40,442 nucleotides of DNA from Brevibacillus borstelensis (lineage in GTDB: Bacteria; Bacillota; Bacilli; Brevibacillales; Brevibacillaceae), in assembly GCF_003710865.1 (NCBI RefSeq), contig NZ_RHHO01000028.1, positions 1 through 40,442 on the forward strand. Reading direction: 5' to 3'. Of this stretch, positions 14,409 through 21,992 are shown one piece after another (the stretch's first letter is position 1; the number at the start of each line of letters is the position of its first letter). Both the position numbers and the translations under genes were made by a program. The notes beneath the pieces were generated by a model. The model was given only the letters and a program-made list of their open reading frames with translations, was not told the origin of the DNA and did not search any database.

Positions 14409-15668
14409 TCACTCCTCCCTCGACCAGCCCGGCATGACATGACAGATGACCTCGACGACCTCTCCGGCCAGCTTGCCTCTGCCTCCCGGCGGAATAATGG
14501 CAAAGCATTCGCTTTTTGACATGGTGCAAAGGTTTCCCGCTTTGTCGTTCCAATCAGGCCATACGTACAAGCTCCCCTTTTCCTCTGTCAACTTGCCCCG
14601 CAAATACCGGGGATACGGGCAGGGCTTGTCGTACGTCTCGCCCAAAAACGCTTTGATCCGCTTCGTTTGGACCTTGCCCTCACCCAAAAGCGACCGCAAA
14701 ACAGGGAGCAGGAAAAGGTGGGCGCCCAGAAAACAAGCGCCCGGGTTGCCCGAAAGCGCGCAGATGAGCTTGTTTTGGTAGAGCAGCGCCGTGGTCGGAC
14801 TGCCGGGACGGATCGCCACTCTGTTAAACAAAAGGCTCACATCCGGCTCGTCTGTCAGATAAGCCATGACATCGTAATCCCCCACGGAAACGCCTCCGGA
14901 CGTGACCAACAAATCGACCTGCTCCAGGCACTCTCCGATGCGCTTCTTGGCGAGCGGCAATTCATCGGGAAGCCCTTCGAACAGGACCGGTATCCCGCCT
15001 GTCTCCGCGATCATGGCAGACAGCATGATGGCATTGCTGTTGCGAATTTTTCCCGGCACGAGCGGCTCGTCTACCTCCAAAAGTTCCGTGCCGGTCGACA
15101 GCAGGCCGACCCGGGGCTTGCGGACCACCGGCACCCGGGCGTAGCCGAATGTAGCCAGGATGGCAAGCGTACCTGCATTGATGCGCTCGCCCGCTTTGGC
15201 TACAACGCTGCCCTGCTGCATTTCCTCCCCCTGGCGCGAGAGGTTTTCACCCGGCGCAAGCTGGCGCTTGATTCTGACCTCCCGCGACATTTCACCCGGC
15301 TGCTCTGTCTGCTCGAACATGATGACTGCATTGGCCCCGGGCGGCAGCATCGCCCCGGTCATGATCCGGCTCGCCGTCCCCGGTGTCACTTCCTTTGCCG
15401 GTACATCGCCGGCCGCAATCGTTTCCACTACCTGCAGCGGGACGGGCTGCTCCACGGTAGCACCTGCTGTATCCTCCGCCCTCACGGCAAATCCGTCCAA
15501 CGGGGAGCGGTCAAATGGAGGCAGATCGCTCGTAGCCGTAATATCTCTGGCCAAAATGCGTCCGTATGATTCGTATATGTCGACCTGTTCTTCCTCCAGC
15601 CTGCCCAGGTCGGTCAGCAGCCTGCCGACCGCTTCCTCCACGCTGATCGTTTGTCGCTGAAAGCGCAT
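14409..15668 (-). CDS. moeA: Molybdopterin molybdenumtransferase MoeA
   Basis: 419 residues, full length. Family blocks in order: SVEEAVGRLL, ATSDLPPFDRSPLDGFAV, AGDVPAKEVTPGTASRIMTGAMLPPGANAV (in part), LSTGTELLEV with GKIRNSNAIML, VTSGGVSVGDYD, and ALSGNPGACFLGAHLF. It inserts molybdenum into adenylylated molybdopterin. AGGAGGAGG stands before ATG 15668. It lies 50 bases behind the molybdoenzyme gene, so cofactor supply is transcribed with its consumer. Confidence 0.93.
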   Translation of the reverse strand: MRFQRQTISVEEAVGRLLTDLGRLEEEQVDIYESYGRILARDITATSDLPPFDRSPLDGFAVRAEDTAGATVEQPVPLQVVETIAAGDVPAKEVTPGTASRIMTGAMLPPGANAVIMFEQTEQPGEMSREVRIKRQLAPGENLSRQGEEMQQGSVVAKAGERINAGTLAILATFGYARVPVVRKPRVGLLSTGTELLEVDEPLVPGKIRNSNAIMLSAMIAETGGIPVLFEGLPDELPLAKKRIGECLEQVDLLVTSGGVSVGDYDVMAYLTDEPDVSLLFNRVAIRPGSPTTALLYQNKLICALSGNPGACFLGAHLFLLPVLRSLLGEGKVQTKRIKAFLGETYDKPCPYPRYLRGKLTEEKGSLYVWPDWNDKAGNLCTMSKSECFAIIPPGGRGKLAGEVVEVICHVMPGWSREE

Positions 15669-15718
15669 GGTTTGTTCCTCCTCCTAGATGTTCCCTGCCT
15701 CGCGTATCGCAAGCCCGA

Positions 15719-18067
15719 TTAGCCGACGTCCACTTCCAGATCCTCCACCCGCTTTTCCGCGTACTTCAAATCCTTGCCTGCTGTAAATCGGTCCGCTTTT
15801 TCCACTTTCACAGTCGTATTGTATTCGGGAATGCCCGCATACTTTTCGTAAACGCCTTTGGGAATGAGCACATTCCCCTCTGGCCAATACACCTGGATAT
15901 TTCCCTGAAGCGTATCTGCATACTTCGCCTTGCCCTGAAACGTTCCAAACTGATTATACACGACGATCGGCTCCCCCTCCCGAATATGCAAGCTTTTGGC
16001 ATCTTCCGGATGGATCAGAACGTCGTAGCGATCCGCGTCGTTAAAGGGGTCTCTCTCACTATATACCATGGAATTGAACTGCTTGCCTCTGCGGGTCGTG
16101 ACGAAAAATTGACCATTCGGCCTCTGCAGCTCAGGCAGCTCGATCGGAATCAGATTGGCCCGCCCGTCGGGAGTCGGACAGACGCCGTCCTCGCACAACC
16201 ACGCCCCTCCCCATTGGAAGACATCGCCCCGCTTTTTGAGATGCTGGATGCCGTCGTAATTCGGATTGGCCAGGGCGATCTCCTCCCGTATCTCCTGCGC
16301 GCTGGAAAACTGGATCAAGTGCTTTCGCTTGGGGTCTACCCGGCAGGCCAGATCGACATAAATCTCCCATTCCGCCCGGGCCTCCCCGATCCGCGGCCCC
16401 TCTACCTCGGCGCTGAAATAGACCATCCGCTCCGTACTGGTCGAGGTGCCTCCCCCCGGCTGTTCATAGCGGGTCATCGCCGGCAGGACGATGACCTCCT
16501 CCTTGGCGTCCACCAGCGTAGAAGTGTTGAAAATGATGTCCTGATGCACCCGCAGCTCGACGTTCTCCAGACATTTCTTCATATAAGAAGGATCAGGCAT
16601 CGTCTCGAGAAAGTTTCCTCCGCTGGTGTAAAACAGCCTCGTTTTCCGCTCGTGGCCGTTTGGGAGCAAAGCATTTTCCAGCGAGACGCCGACGATGTCC
16701 CCCTGCCACTTCGGAATCGAAAAGCCCCATATCTTCTCGAGCCGGCTCCAGCTTTTTTCATCAAAATCTCCTCCGGGCAGACTGAACGGGTCGGCTCCCA
16801 TCTCGCCCGAGCCCTGTACCCCGGAATGCCCGCGGATCGGCATCACGCCGCAGTGCTTCCGTCCAATGAAGCCGCGCAGGATTGCCAGATTGGCCACCTG
16901 GGAGATGTTGTCCGTGCCAAAACGGTGCTGCGTCAAGCCCATCGACCAGACGAACACTCCTGATTTCGCGCGTGCCAGCAAGACGGCGAACTCCTTCATC
17001 CGCTCCCGGCTCGTTCCCGCCGATTTCTCCAGCGCCGCCCAGTCCTGAGCCAAGACATGCGCCTTCAATTCATCCAGTCCGTTTGCATGATGGGCCAAAA
17101 AGTCGTGATCGAGCGCCGCTCCCCGCTCGGCCTCCTCCATCTCAAACCAAATCTTCATGACTCCGTTCATGAAGGCGATGTCGCCGCCTATATTGACCTG
17201 ATAAAAATCGTCGACGATTTTGGTGCCGAACAGAGCGCTGTCAGGGATGGACGGAATCCAGTACTTCTCCATCGCCGGCTCCCGGTACGGGTTGATCAGG
17301 ATGATCTTCGTCCCCGCTTTCTTGGCCGCATACATATACTTGGTGGATACAGGCTGGTTGTTCGCTGGCACCGAGCCCCAAAAGACGAGCACATCTGTCC
17401 CGATCCAGTCCTGATAGTTGCAACTGGACGCTCCGATGCCCAGTGAGCGTTTCAATGCCGTTTTGCTCGGAGAGTGGCAGATTCGGGAGGAATTGTCGAT
17501 ATTGTTCGTTCCGAGGAAACGGGCCACTTTTGCTGCCGTATAGTACACTTCGTTGGTTATGCCGCGGGAGGTCAGAAAAAACGCCAGCTGCTTGGGAGAA
17601 ATGCCTCTGATCTTGGAGGCGATGCGGTTTAAGGCTTCGTTCCAACTGATGCGGGCAAAGCGATTTTCACCAGGCTTGCGGGAGAGCGGGTAGGGGATGC
17701 GGCCCAGCTTGCGCAAATCTGCGCTGGACAGCTTCCTCATTTCTTCTACATTTTCAAGCCATTTCGGATCGATGGCGGGCATCGTATTGAGCCGCAGCAC
17801 GTTCAGGCGCGTCGTGCACAGGTGAGCGCCCTTCAGCGTCTGATCGGACAAGCCGGAGACACCGAGCGCACAGCCGTCGCACACTCCCTGCGTCAGGATG
17901 CGGTATGCGTATGCGAGGTTATCCCGATTCTCGTAGATGACCTTCACCGTATCTCGGATGTGATGCGGCTTTACCTTGCCAAGTCCCATTGGAACCAGAG
18001 ATGCCCACATAGAAGGTTTCCAGGATGTATCAAGCTTAATGGGACCGTTGTGCTTCGTCTTTCCCAT
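15719..18067 (-). CDS. FdhF/YdeP-family molybdopterin oxidoreductase, formate-dehydrogenase-like
   Basis: 782 residues, the size of the FdhF/YdeP (FdhA-alpha-like) family. N-terminal Cys at 63, 66 and 84 (CDGC and HLC) may hold an iron-sulfur cluster, but the usual fourth Cys spacing is not evident. SRICHSPS puts Cys197 where FdhF has its selenocysteine Mo ligand, so it is a Cys enzyme and needs no Sec insertion. FLTSRGITNE, VFVWSMGLTQHRFGTDN, RGHSGVQGSGEMGADP and the C-terminal MopB_C domain (DVLIHPEDAKSLHIREGEP) are all present. Cytoplasmic, no Tat signal. No beta or cytochrome subunit is encoded nearby, so the electron acceptor is unknown. Formate as substrate is inferred from fdhD and the OFA transporter next to it. 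AAAGGAG before ATG 18067. Confidence 0.85.
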   Translation of the reverse strand: MGKTKHNGPIKLDTSWKPSMWASLVPMGLGKVKPHHIRDTVKVIYENRDNLAYAYRILTQGVCDGCALGVSGLSDQTLKGAHLCTTRLNVLRLNTMPAIDPKWLENVEEMRKLSSADLRKLGRIPYPLSRKPGENRFARISWNEALNRIASKIRGISPKQLAFFLTSRGITNEVYYTAAKVARFLGTNNIDNSSRICHSPSKTALKRSLGIGASSCNYQDWIGTDVLVFWGSVPANNQPVSTKYMYAAKKAGTKIILINPYREPAMEKYWIPSIPDSALFGTKIVDDFYQVNIGGDIAFMNGVMKIWFEMEEAERGAALDHDFLAHHANGLDELKAHVLAQDWAALEKSAGTSRERMKEFAVLLARAKSGVFVWSMGLTQHRFGTDNISQVANLAILRGFIGRKHCGVMPIRGHSGVQGSGEMGADPFSLPGGDFDEKSWSRLEKIWGFSIPKWQGDIVGVSLENALLPNGHERKTRLFYTSGGNFLETMPDPSYMKKCLENVELRVHQDIIFNTSTLVDAKEEVIVLPAMTRYEQPGGGTSTSTERMVYFSAEVEGPRIGEARAEWEIYVDLACRVDPKRKHLIQFSSAQEIREEIALANPNYDGIQHLKKRGDVFQWGGAWLCEDGVCPTPDGRANLIPIELPELQRPNGQFFVTTRRGKQFNSMVYSERDPFNDADRYDVLIHPEDAKSLHIREGEPIVVYNQFGTFQGKAKYADTLQGNIQVYWPEGNVLIPKGVYEKYAGIPEYNTTVKVEKADRFTAGKDLKYAEKRVEDLEVDVG

Positions 18068-18139
18068 GACACTCGCTCCTTTCTTTATTAACGATTATTC
18101 CGCCGAAACAATCGTATTCCTTCCTATCCATCATCCGAA

Positions 18140-18153
18140 AAAAAGCGTTTTCA
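18140..18153 (-). promoter_or_regulatory. Candidate cre site (CcpA) before fdhF-like gene
   Basis: On the minus strand TGAAAACGCTTTTT fits 12 of 14 positions of the cre consensus TGWNANCGNTNWCA. It lies about 75-85 bases before the start codon. A second cre-like site occurs at 20310-20323. Confidence 0.5.
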
Positions 18154-18161
18154 TTATTTGC

Positions 18162-18219
18162 AAGAAAATAACCACCGCGAAACAGTCCCATCAAAGCGAA
18201 AGGAATGTCCACGGTGGTT
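18162..18219 (-). terminator. Hairpin behind the DUF2294 gene, probable terminator
   Basis: AACCACCG/CGGTGGTT pairs over a 34-base loop (18170-18219) and is followed on the minus strand by ATTTTCTT. The long loop makes it unusual; it may also be a structured leader of the fdhF-like gene. Confidence 0.45.
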
Positions 18220-18309
18220 CTTCGGCAGGAGCGCTACCAAGTACCTTGCGTGTGTGAGGCGATACTCCGTCTTGTCCAAACGCTCACAGGATCGCTGCTG
18301 CGCTCAGGC

Positions 18310-18675
18310 TTACGGCTCGTTTTTGAACTTTTTTTCGATGTCTTGGTCAAACACGAAGATGGACATCCCAAAATCGCGTTCAATGTCAATATCGACGAAT
18401 AAATCCACGAGGGCCGCACCTAGAAATGCCTCCATGTCGATCGGACGGTTTTTCCGGTACATTTCCTTTACCATTTCCGTCCGGGCCGCACGGAGCATCT
18501 GTTTCCCTTCATCAGCAGTCGCAATGAACTTTTCTACCGGAGAGAGGTTCCCCTCCATCTCGCAAATCGCCCAATTTTTGCAAAACGTCGTGACGATTTT
18601 GCTCGGTCCCTTGCCCATGTGTCGCTTTCGGAAGGTTCTGACCAGATTGCTGAACTCAGCTTCATATTTATTCAT
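18310..18675 (-). CDS. DUF2294 family protein
   Basis: 121 residues, normal size. The motif series FRKRHMGKGPSKIVTTFCKN, then LSPVEKFIATADEGKQMLRAARTEM is diagnostic for DUF2294 (G-R/K-GP, then LTPxEK.L). The family is soluble, of unknown function and in Bacillales is often found beside formate dehydrogenase or oxalate/formate genes. Here it lies between the OFA transporter (51 bases upstream) and the molybdoenzyme. AAAGGTGA precedes ATG 18675. Confidence 0.85.
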   Translation of the reverse strand: MNKYEAEFSNLVRTFRKRHMGKGPSKIVTTFCKNWAICEMEGNLSPVEKFIATADEGKQMLRAARTEMVKEMYRKNRPIDMEAFLGAALVDLFVDIDIERDFGMSIFVFDQDIEKKFKNEP

Positions 18676-18726
18676 CGATGCAAGTCACCTTTAACTAATT
18701 GATCTTACCTAAAACTTTACCACTTA

Positions 18727-20001
18727 TCAGCTAGCCAGTTCAACAGCGTTTTCTTTGCGCTTCGCTTCTTCTTTCAGCTTTTTGATGTCGAGACGGACGA
18801 TCAGCGAGATGACGAGAGCTACCACAAACATTGCCACAAATACGCTCAGCGTGCCGGTGTAGCTGCCAGTCTTTTCACGTACCCAGGCTGCAAAGATCGG
18901 ACCAGCCAGTCCCGCTGCCGCCCATGCTGTCAGGATGTAGCCGTGAATAGCGCCCAATTGCTTCGTGCCGAACAGGTCGCCGATGTAGGCCGGGATCGAG
19001 GAGAAGCCGCCGCCATAGCAGGTCATGATGATGAACATCGCGATCATGAACAGCGTCTGGATCGTCAAATTCGGCAAAAGGAAGAACAGGACGATCTGGA
19101 TCGCGAAGAAGGCGGTGTAGGTATTGGCACGGCCGATATAGTCAGACAGGGATGCCCAGCCGATGCGGCCGGCTCCGTTGAACAAGCCGTTCAAGCCAAC
19201 CATGGTTGCCGCCATGCCGACAGACATTCCGGCAATCTCTTGCGCCATCGGAGACGCAACCGAGATGATCGCGATACCACAGGTCACGTTGATAAAAAGC
19301 ATCAGCCACAGCCAGTAGAATCGGCGCGTTTTCACCGCTTCGTTGGCGGTCAGCTGGCACAGGTCCTTCTTGATCTGCTTTTGTCCCTCGCTTGCTTGTG
19401 CGGAATATCCTGCCGGCACCCATCCTTGTGGCGGCGGAGCCAGGTATTGAGCGGAAGCAAACATAACGACGAAATAAATGATGCCGAGAATAAAGAATGT
19501 ATTCGCGATTCCTACGCTTTCGATCAGTGCTTGAATAATCGGTCCCGCAATCATCGATGCAAAGCCAAATCCCATGATCGCCAGTCCTGTTGCCAAACCG
19601 CGGCGGTCAGGGAACCATTTGACCAGCGTGGAAACCGGAGTAATATACCCGACGCCCAGTCCGATTCCGCCCAATACGCCGTAGCATATGTACAAAAGCG
19701 GCAGGCTTTCCATGCTGATGGCCAGACCCGAACCGGTAATACCTACGCCAAAAAAGATTGAAGAAAGAATGCCTGCCTTGCGCGGTCCGTGCTTCTCCAC
19801 ATAGTGCCCGAGGAATGCCGCGGACAGCCCCAGGAACAAAATTGCGATGCTAAACGTCAGCTGTACACTGGACAGCTCCCAGCCAAATTGGCTGGTGATC
19901 GGCTTGGTGAATACGCTCCACGCGTAAACAGAACCGATCGAGAGGTGGATTCCCACCGCAGCCGCTGCAATCAACCAGCGGTTTTTCACTTTCTGCTGCA
20001 T
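18727..20001 (-). CDS. OFA-family MFS transporter, oxalate/formate antiporter type
   Basis: 424 residues, 12 predicted helices. The N-terminus RWLIAAAAVGIHLSIGSVYAWSVFTKPI and the FSIAILFLGLSAAFLGHYVEKHGPRK block are typical of the OFA (OxlT) family, as is YGGGFSSIPAYIGDLFGTKQLGAIHGYILTAWAAAG (in part) near the C-terminus. The substrate is presumably formate and/or oxalate or another small carboxylate, judging by the family and by the adjacent formate-dehydrogenase-like enzyme and fdhD. GGAGATG stands before ATG 20001. A terminator-like hairpin in the leader and a cre-like site further upstream suggest control. Confidence 0.85.
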   Translation of the reverse strand: MQQKVKNRWLIAAAAVGIHLSIGSVYAWSVFTKPITSQFGWELSSVQLTFSIAILFLGLSAAFLGHYVEKHGPRKAGILSSIFFGVGITGSGLAISMESLPLLYICYGVLGGIGLGVGYITPVSTLVKWFPDRRGLATGLAIMGFGFASMIAGPIIQALIESVGIANTFFILGIIYFVVMFASAQYLAPPPQGWVPAGYSAQASEGQKQIKKDLCQLTANEAVKTRRFYWLWLMLFINVTCGIAIISVASPMAQEIAGMSVGMAATMVGLNGLFNGAGRIGWASLSDYIGRANTYTAFFAIQIVLFFLLPNLTIQTLFMIAMFIIMTCYGGGFSSIPAYIGDLFGTKQLGAIHGYILTAWAAAGLAGPIFAAWVREKTGSYTGTLSVFVAMFVVALVISLIVRLDIKKLKEEAKRKENAVELAS

Positions 20002-20060
20002 GCCAATTCATCTCCTTCATCATCAACTTGAGAGGCGATACCGAAGCACGCCCCGAAAAC

Positions 20061-20108
20061 AAGAAAAACTGCCGGTCCATCCTCGCTACTGGAAGCCGGA
20101 AACCGGCA
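20061..20108 (-). promoter_or_regulatory. Terminator-like hairpin in the leader of the OFA gene, candidate attenuator
   Basis: On the minus strand TGCCGGT and ACCGGCA (20070-20108) pair with an inner CCGGC helix and are followed by GTTTTTCTT, 60-100 bases before the transporter start codon. An upstream segment GTCGCCGGT (about 20215-20223) could pair with the 3' arm instead. No known riboswitch core recognised. Confidence 0.5.
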
Positions 20109-20383
20109 CATGGGCGAAAAGATGAAACACGACAGTTAATCATCAGCAGGGTCGCTACTTCAGCATCAACAGCTAGTGTTTGGTATTCACTTACAGGCAG
20201 TCCGACAAAAGAACCGGCGACAGGTACGCTATCCCACGTCAATTTGTGAACTGTTTCGTAAAAAGGTGAAAATTCTGTGACAACCAAAACCTCAAATAGT
20301 ATACTACCATGTGAGCGCTTACTCTACAATACGTTCCTTAAATTTTTTTTGATATAACGGTTCAAAAGGAGGCCAAGGCCAGT
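20109..20383. other. Divergent regulatory region between OFA transporter and fdhD
   Basis: Contains a 10-bp palindrome TAGTATACTA (20297-20306), a cre-like site (20310-20323) and a CTACAAT hexamer (20324-20330) that could be the fdhD -10. The minus-strand open frame through here (to 20287) runs deep into the transporter gene and has no ribosome site, so I do not call it. Confidence 0.5.
20310..20323 (+). promoter_or_regulatory. Candidate cre site (CcpA) between OFA and fdhD
   Basis: TGTGAGCGCTTACT matches 13 of 14 positions of TGWNANCGNTNWCA. It lies about 60 bases before fdhD and 310 before the divergent transporter, so it could serve one or both. Confidence 0.6.
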
Positions 20384-21187
20384 ATGTCCGATTTGTCCAA
20401 AACAATTACGCGCCCTGTCCTGAAGGTACAGGTGGGCAAGTCCGAGTGGGAAGACGACGAGGTTGTCACCGAATACCCGTTGACGATTTTTCTCGGGGAC
20501 GAGGAGTTTGCCACCATCGTCTGCACGCCCGCCGATCTGGAGGAAATGGTAATCGGCTTTCTTGCCGCAGAAGGCGCGATCCGCTCCTATGCAGACATCA
20601 AGCAAGTCACCATCGACGAGGGAAAAGGGTTCGCGTACGTCGACACCCATCAGAAGACCATGCTGTCCCAGAGCTTTTACTCCAAGCGCCGCATCACCTC
20701 CTGCTGCGGCAAAAGCAGGCAGTCGTTTTATTTCTTCAGCGACGCGCGTACTGCCAAACCGGCTGAAGACGGCGTCACCGTCACACCGGAGCAATGCTTG
20801 CAGCTCATGAATGTGCTGCAAGCCTCGTCCGACATTCACCGCAAGACGGGCGGCGTGCACAACGCCGCGCTGTGCACGCCGGACCAGGTGCTGCTCCAGT
20901 ATTCCGACATCGGCAGGCACAATGCGCTGGACAAGATCTACGGGTACTGCCTGCGGGAAAATATTTCGACCGCCGATAAAATTCTCACCTTCAGCGGCCG
21001 GATCTCCTCAGAGGTTTTGCTGAAGGCGGCAAAAATCGGAGCGGGCATCATTTTGTCCAAATCGGCCCCGACCGACCTCGCCCTGCAGCTGGCGGAGGAG
21101 CTGAACATTACGGCGATCGGCTTTATCCGCAATGACAGGATGAACGTGTACACGAATCCTCATAGGGTCATCGTACCGACAGCTTGA
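20384..21187 (+). CDS. fdhD: Formate dehydrogenase accessory sulfurtransferase FdhD
   Basis: 267 residues, full length. Family blocks: EYPLTIFLGDEEFATIVCTPADLEEMVIGFLAAEG (in part), TSCCGKSRQSFYF, DIHRKTGGVHNAALC, YSDIGRHNALDKIYGYCL, FSGRISSEVLLKAAKIG and SAPTDLALQLAEEL. FdhD passes sulfur to the molybdenum cofactor of formate dehydrogenase. The reactive pair is CC (107-108) rather than the CxxC of E. coli FdhD. AAAGGAGG precedes ATG 20384. It is divergent from the transporter/enzyme operon and ends in a terminator shared with mobA. Confidence 0.93.
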   Translation: MSDLSKTITRPVLKVQVGKSEWEDDEVVTEYPLTIFLGDEEFATIVCTPADLEEMVIGFLAAEGAIRSYADIKQVTIDEGKGFAYVDTHQKTMLSQSFYSKRRITSCCGKSRQSFYFFSDARTAKPAEDGVTVTPEQCLQLMNVLQASSDIHRKTGGVHNAALCTPDQVLLQYSDIGRHNALDKIYGYCLRENISTADKILTFSGRISSEVLLKAAKIGAGIILSKSAPTDLALQLAEELNITAIGFIRNDRMNVYTNPHRVIVPTA

Positions 21188-21198
21188 GCTTTGTGTAA

Positions 21199-21241
21199 AG
21201 AGAAAGACCGGGCCGTTACGGCTGCCCGGTCTCTCTTTTTT
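21199..21241 (+). terminator. Bidirectional terminator between fdhD and mobA
   Basis: AGAGAAAGACCGGGC with GCCCGGTCTCTCT forms a long stem around a 10-base loop and is followed by TTTTTT on the plus strand. It overlaps the 3' end of mobA on the other strand. Confidence 0.9.
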
Positions 21242-21863
21242 GCTTTTCCTGCAGGGCGATGCGGTATTCCTCCGGCGTATTGGCATTAAAAGCCGCCCAA
21301 GGGTCGAGCAAGCCGGGCGGAGTCGTCACCACTTGAAGTCCGCGAAGCACCTCCATCAAGCGATGCTGCTTCATTTGCAGCGCCTCCTCCCACCTCGGCT
21401 GAGACCTCCTGTGGTACAGCGCAAACAGCGGGTGCAGCCGCTCCTCCTTTACCACAATCGCATCCCATTCGCTTACCTCTCCAGCGTATTGAATCAAACG
21501 TTCGAGCTGTGTCCGGTCCGCAAACGGCAAATCGCAAGAAAGCACCAGCAATGCCTCCTCGCTGCGCAAACGAAACGCGCTGACGATCCCGCTGATCGGT
21601 CCCGCTGACGGCACCAGGTCGCGTGTGACCTCTACCTCTACCGCTGCTTCCGCTACCTCCGCTCCCTGGCCCTTCTCCCCTTCCCTCTGCAGGGCTTCCG
21701 GCGTATTGGACACGATCAGACAGGGCAATCCAGCCGCGTTCACTTCCTGCCGCAAATATTGGATGAGCGTACTCCCCTGCCATGCCAACAGCTCTTTGGG
21801 CTGGCCCATTCGGCTGCTTTTTCCTCCTGCCAGAATGACTCCGGCTATCGATTTCTTCCGCAC
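21216..21863 (-). CDS. mobA: Molybdenum cofactor guanylyltransferase MobA
   Basis: 215 residues from GTG 21863 (AAAGGA upstream); a TTG at 21893 in the same frame is possible but poorly served. The nucleotidyltransferase signature [20 protein letters not shown] opens the protein, with [17 protein letters not shown] and [13 protein letters not shown] (metal-binding Asp) and [13 protein letters not shown] near the end. It transfers GMP from GTP to Mo-molybdopterin. Between [10 protein letters not shown] and RDLVP lies an unusual low-complexity stretch rich in Glu, Ala and Val, coded by repeated CTACCTCT-like triplets. Convergent with fdhD, its likely partner in the same cofactor pathway. Confidence 0.88.
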   Translation of the reverse strand: MRKKSIAGVILAGGKSSRMGQPKELLAWQGSTLIQYLRQEVNAAGLPCLIVSNTPEALQREGEKGQGAEVAEAAVEVEVTRDLVPSAGPISGIVSAFRLRSEEALLVLSCDLPFADRTQLERLIQYAGEVSEWDAIVVKEERLHPLFALYHRRSQPRWEEALQMKQHRLMEVLRGLQVVTTPPGLLDPWAAFNANTPEEYRIALQEKQKRETGQP

Positions 21864-21924
21864 GCGATCAATTCCTTTACCCAAAATATTCAACTCTATT
21901 ATATTTTCACAGAGAAAAAAAGAA

Positions 21925-21951
21925 TTAACTTTATTGTCGGTTTCTCGATAC
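21925..21951 (+). promoter_or_regulatory. SigD-like promoter of the chemoreceptor gene
   Basis: TTAA (21925-21928), 15 bases, CTCGATAC (21944-21951) resembles the flagellar sigma-D pattern TAAA-N15-GCCGATAT, 42 bases before the receptor's start codon. Confidence 0.5.
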
Positions 21952-21992
21952 TATCAATATACTTCGAAGATAGCAAAGAAAGGAGCGGTCAC

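Noticed and set aside
15719..18067. Selenocysteine in the formate-dehydrogenase-like protein
   Set aside because: The frame has no internal TGA, and Cys197 occupies the position of the Mo-ligand.
187..20001. Functional link between the SigO/RsoA-like pair and the oxalate/formate transporter, because SigO controls oxalate decarboxylase in B. subtilis
   Set aside because: They are 18 kb apart, no oxalate decarboxylase is present and no shared promoter was seen.
19850..20287. 145-codon minus-strand frame over the OFA leader
   Set aside because: It starts with TTG without a ribosome site and runs 150 bases into the transporter gene.
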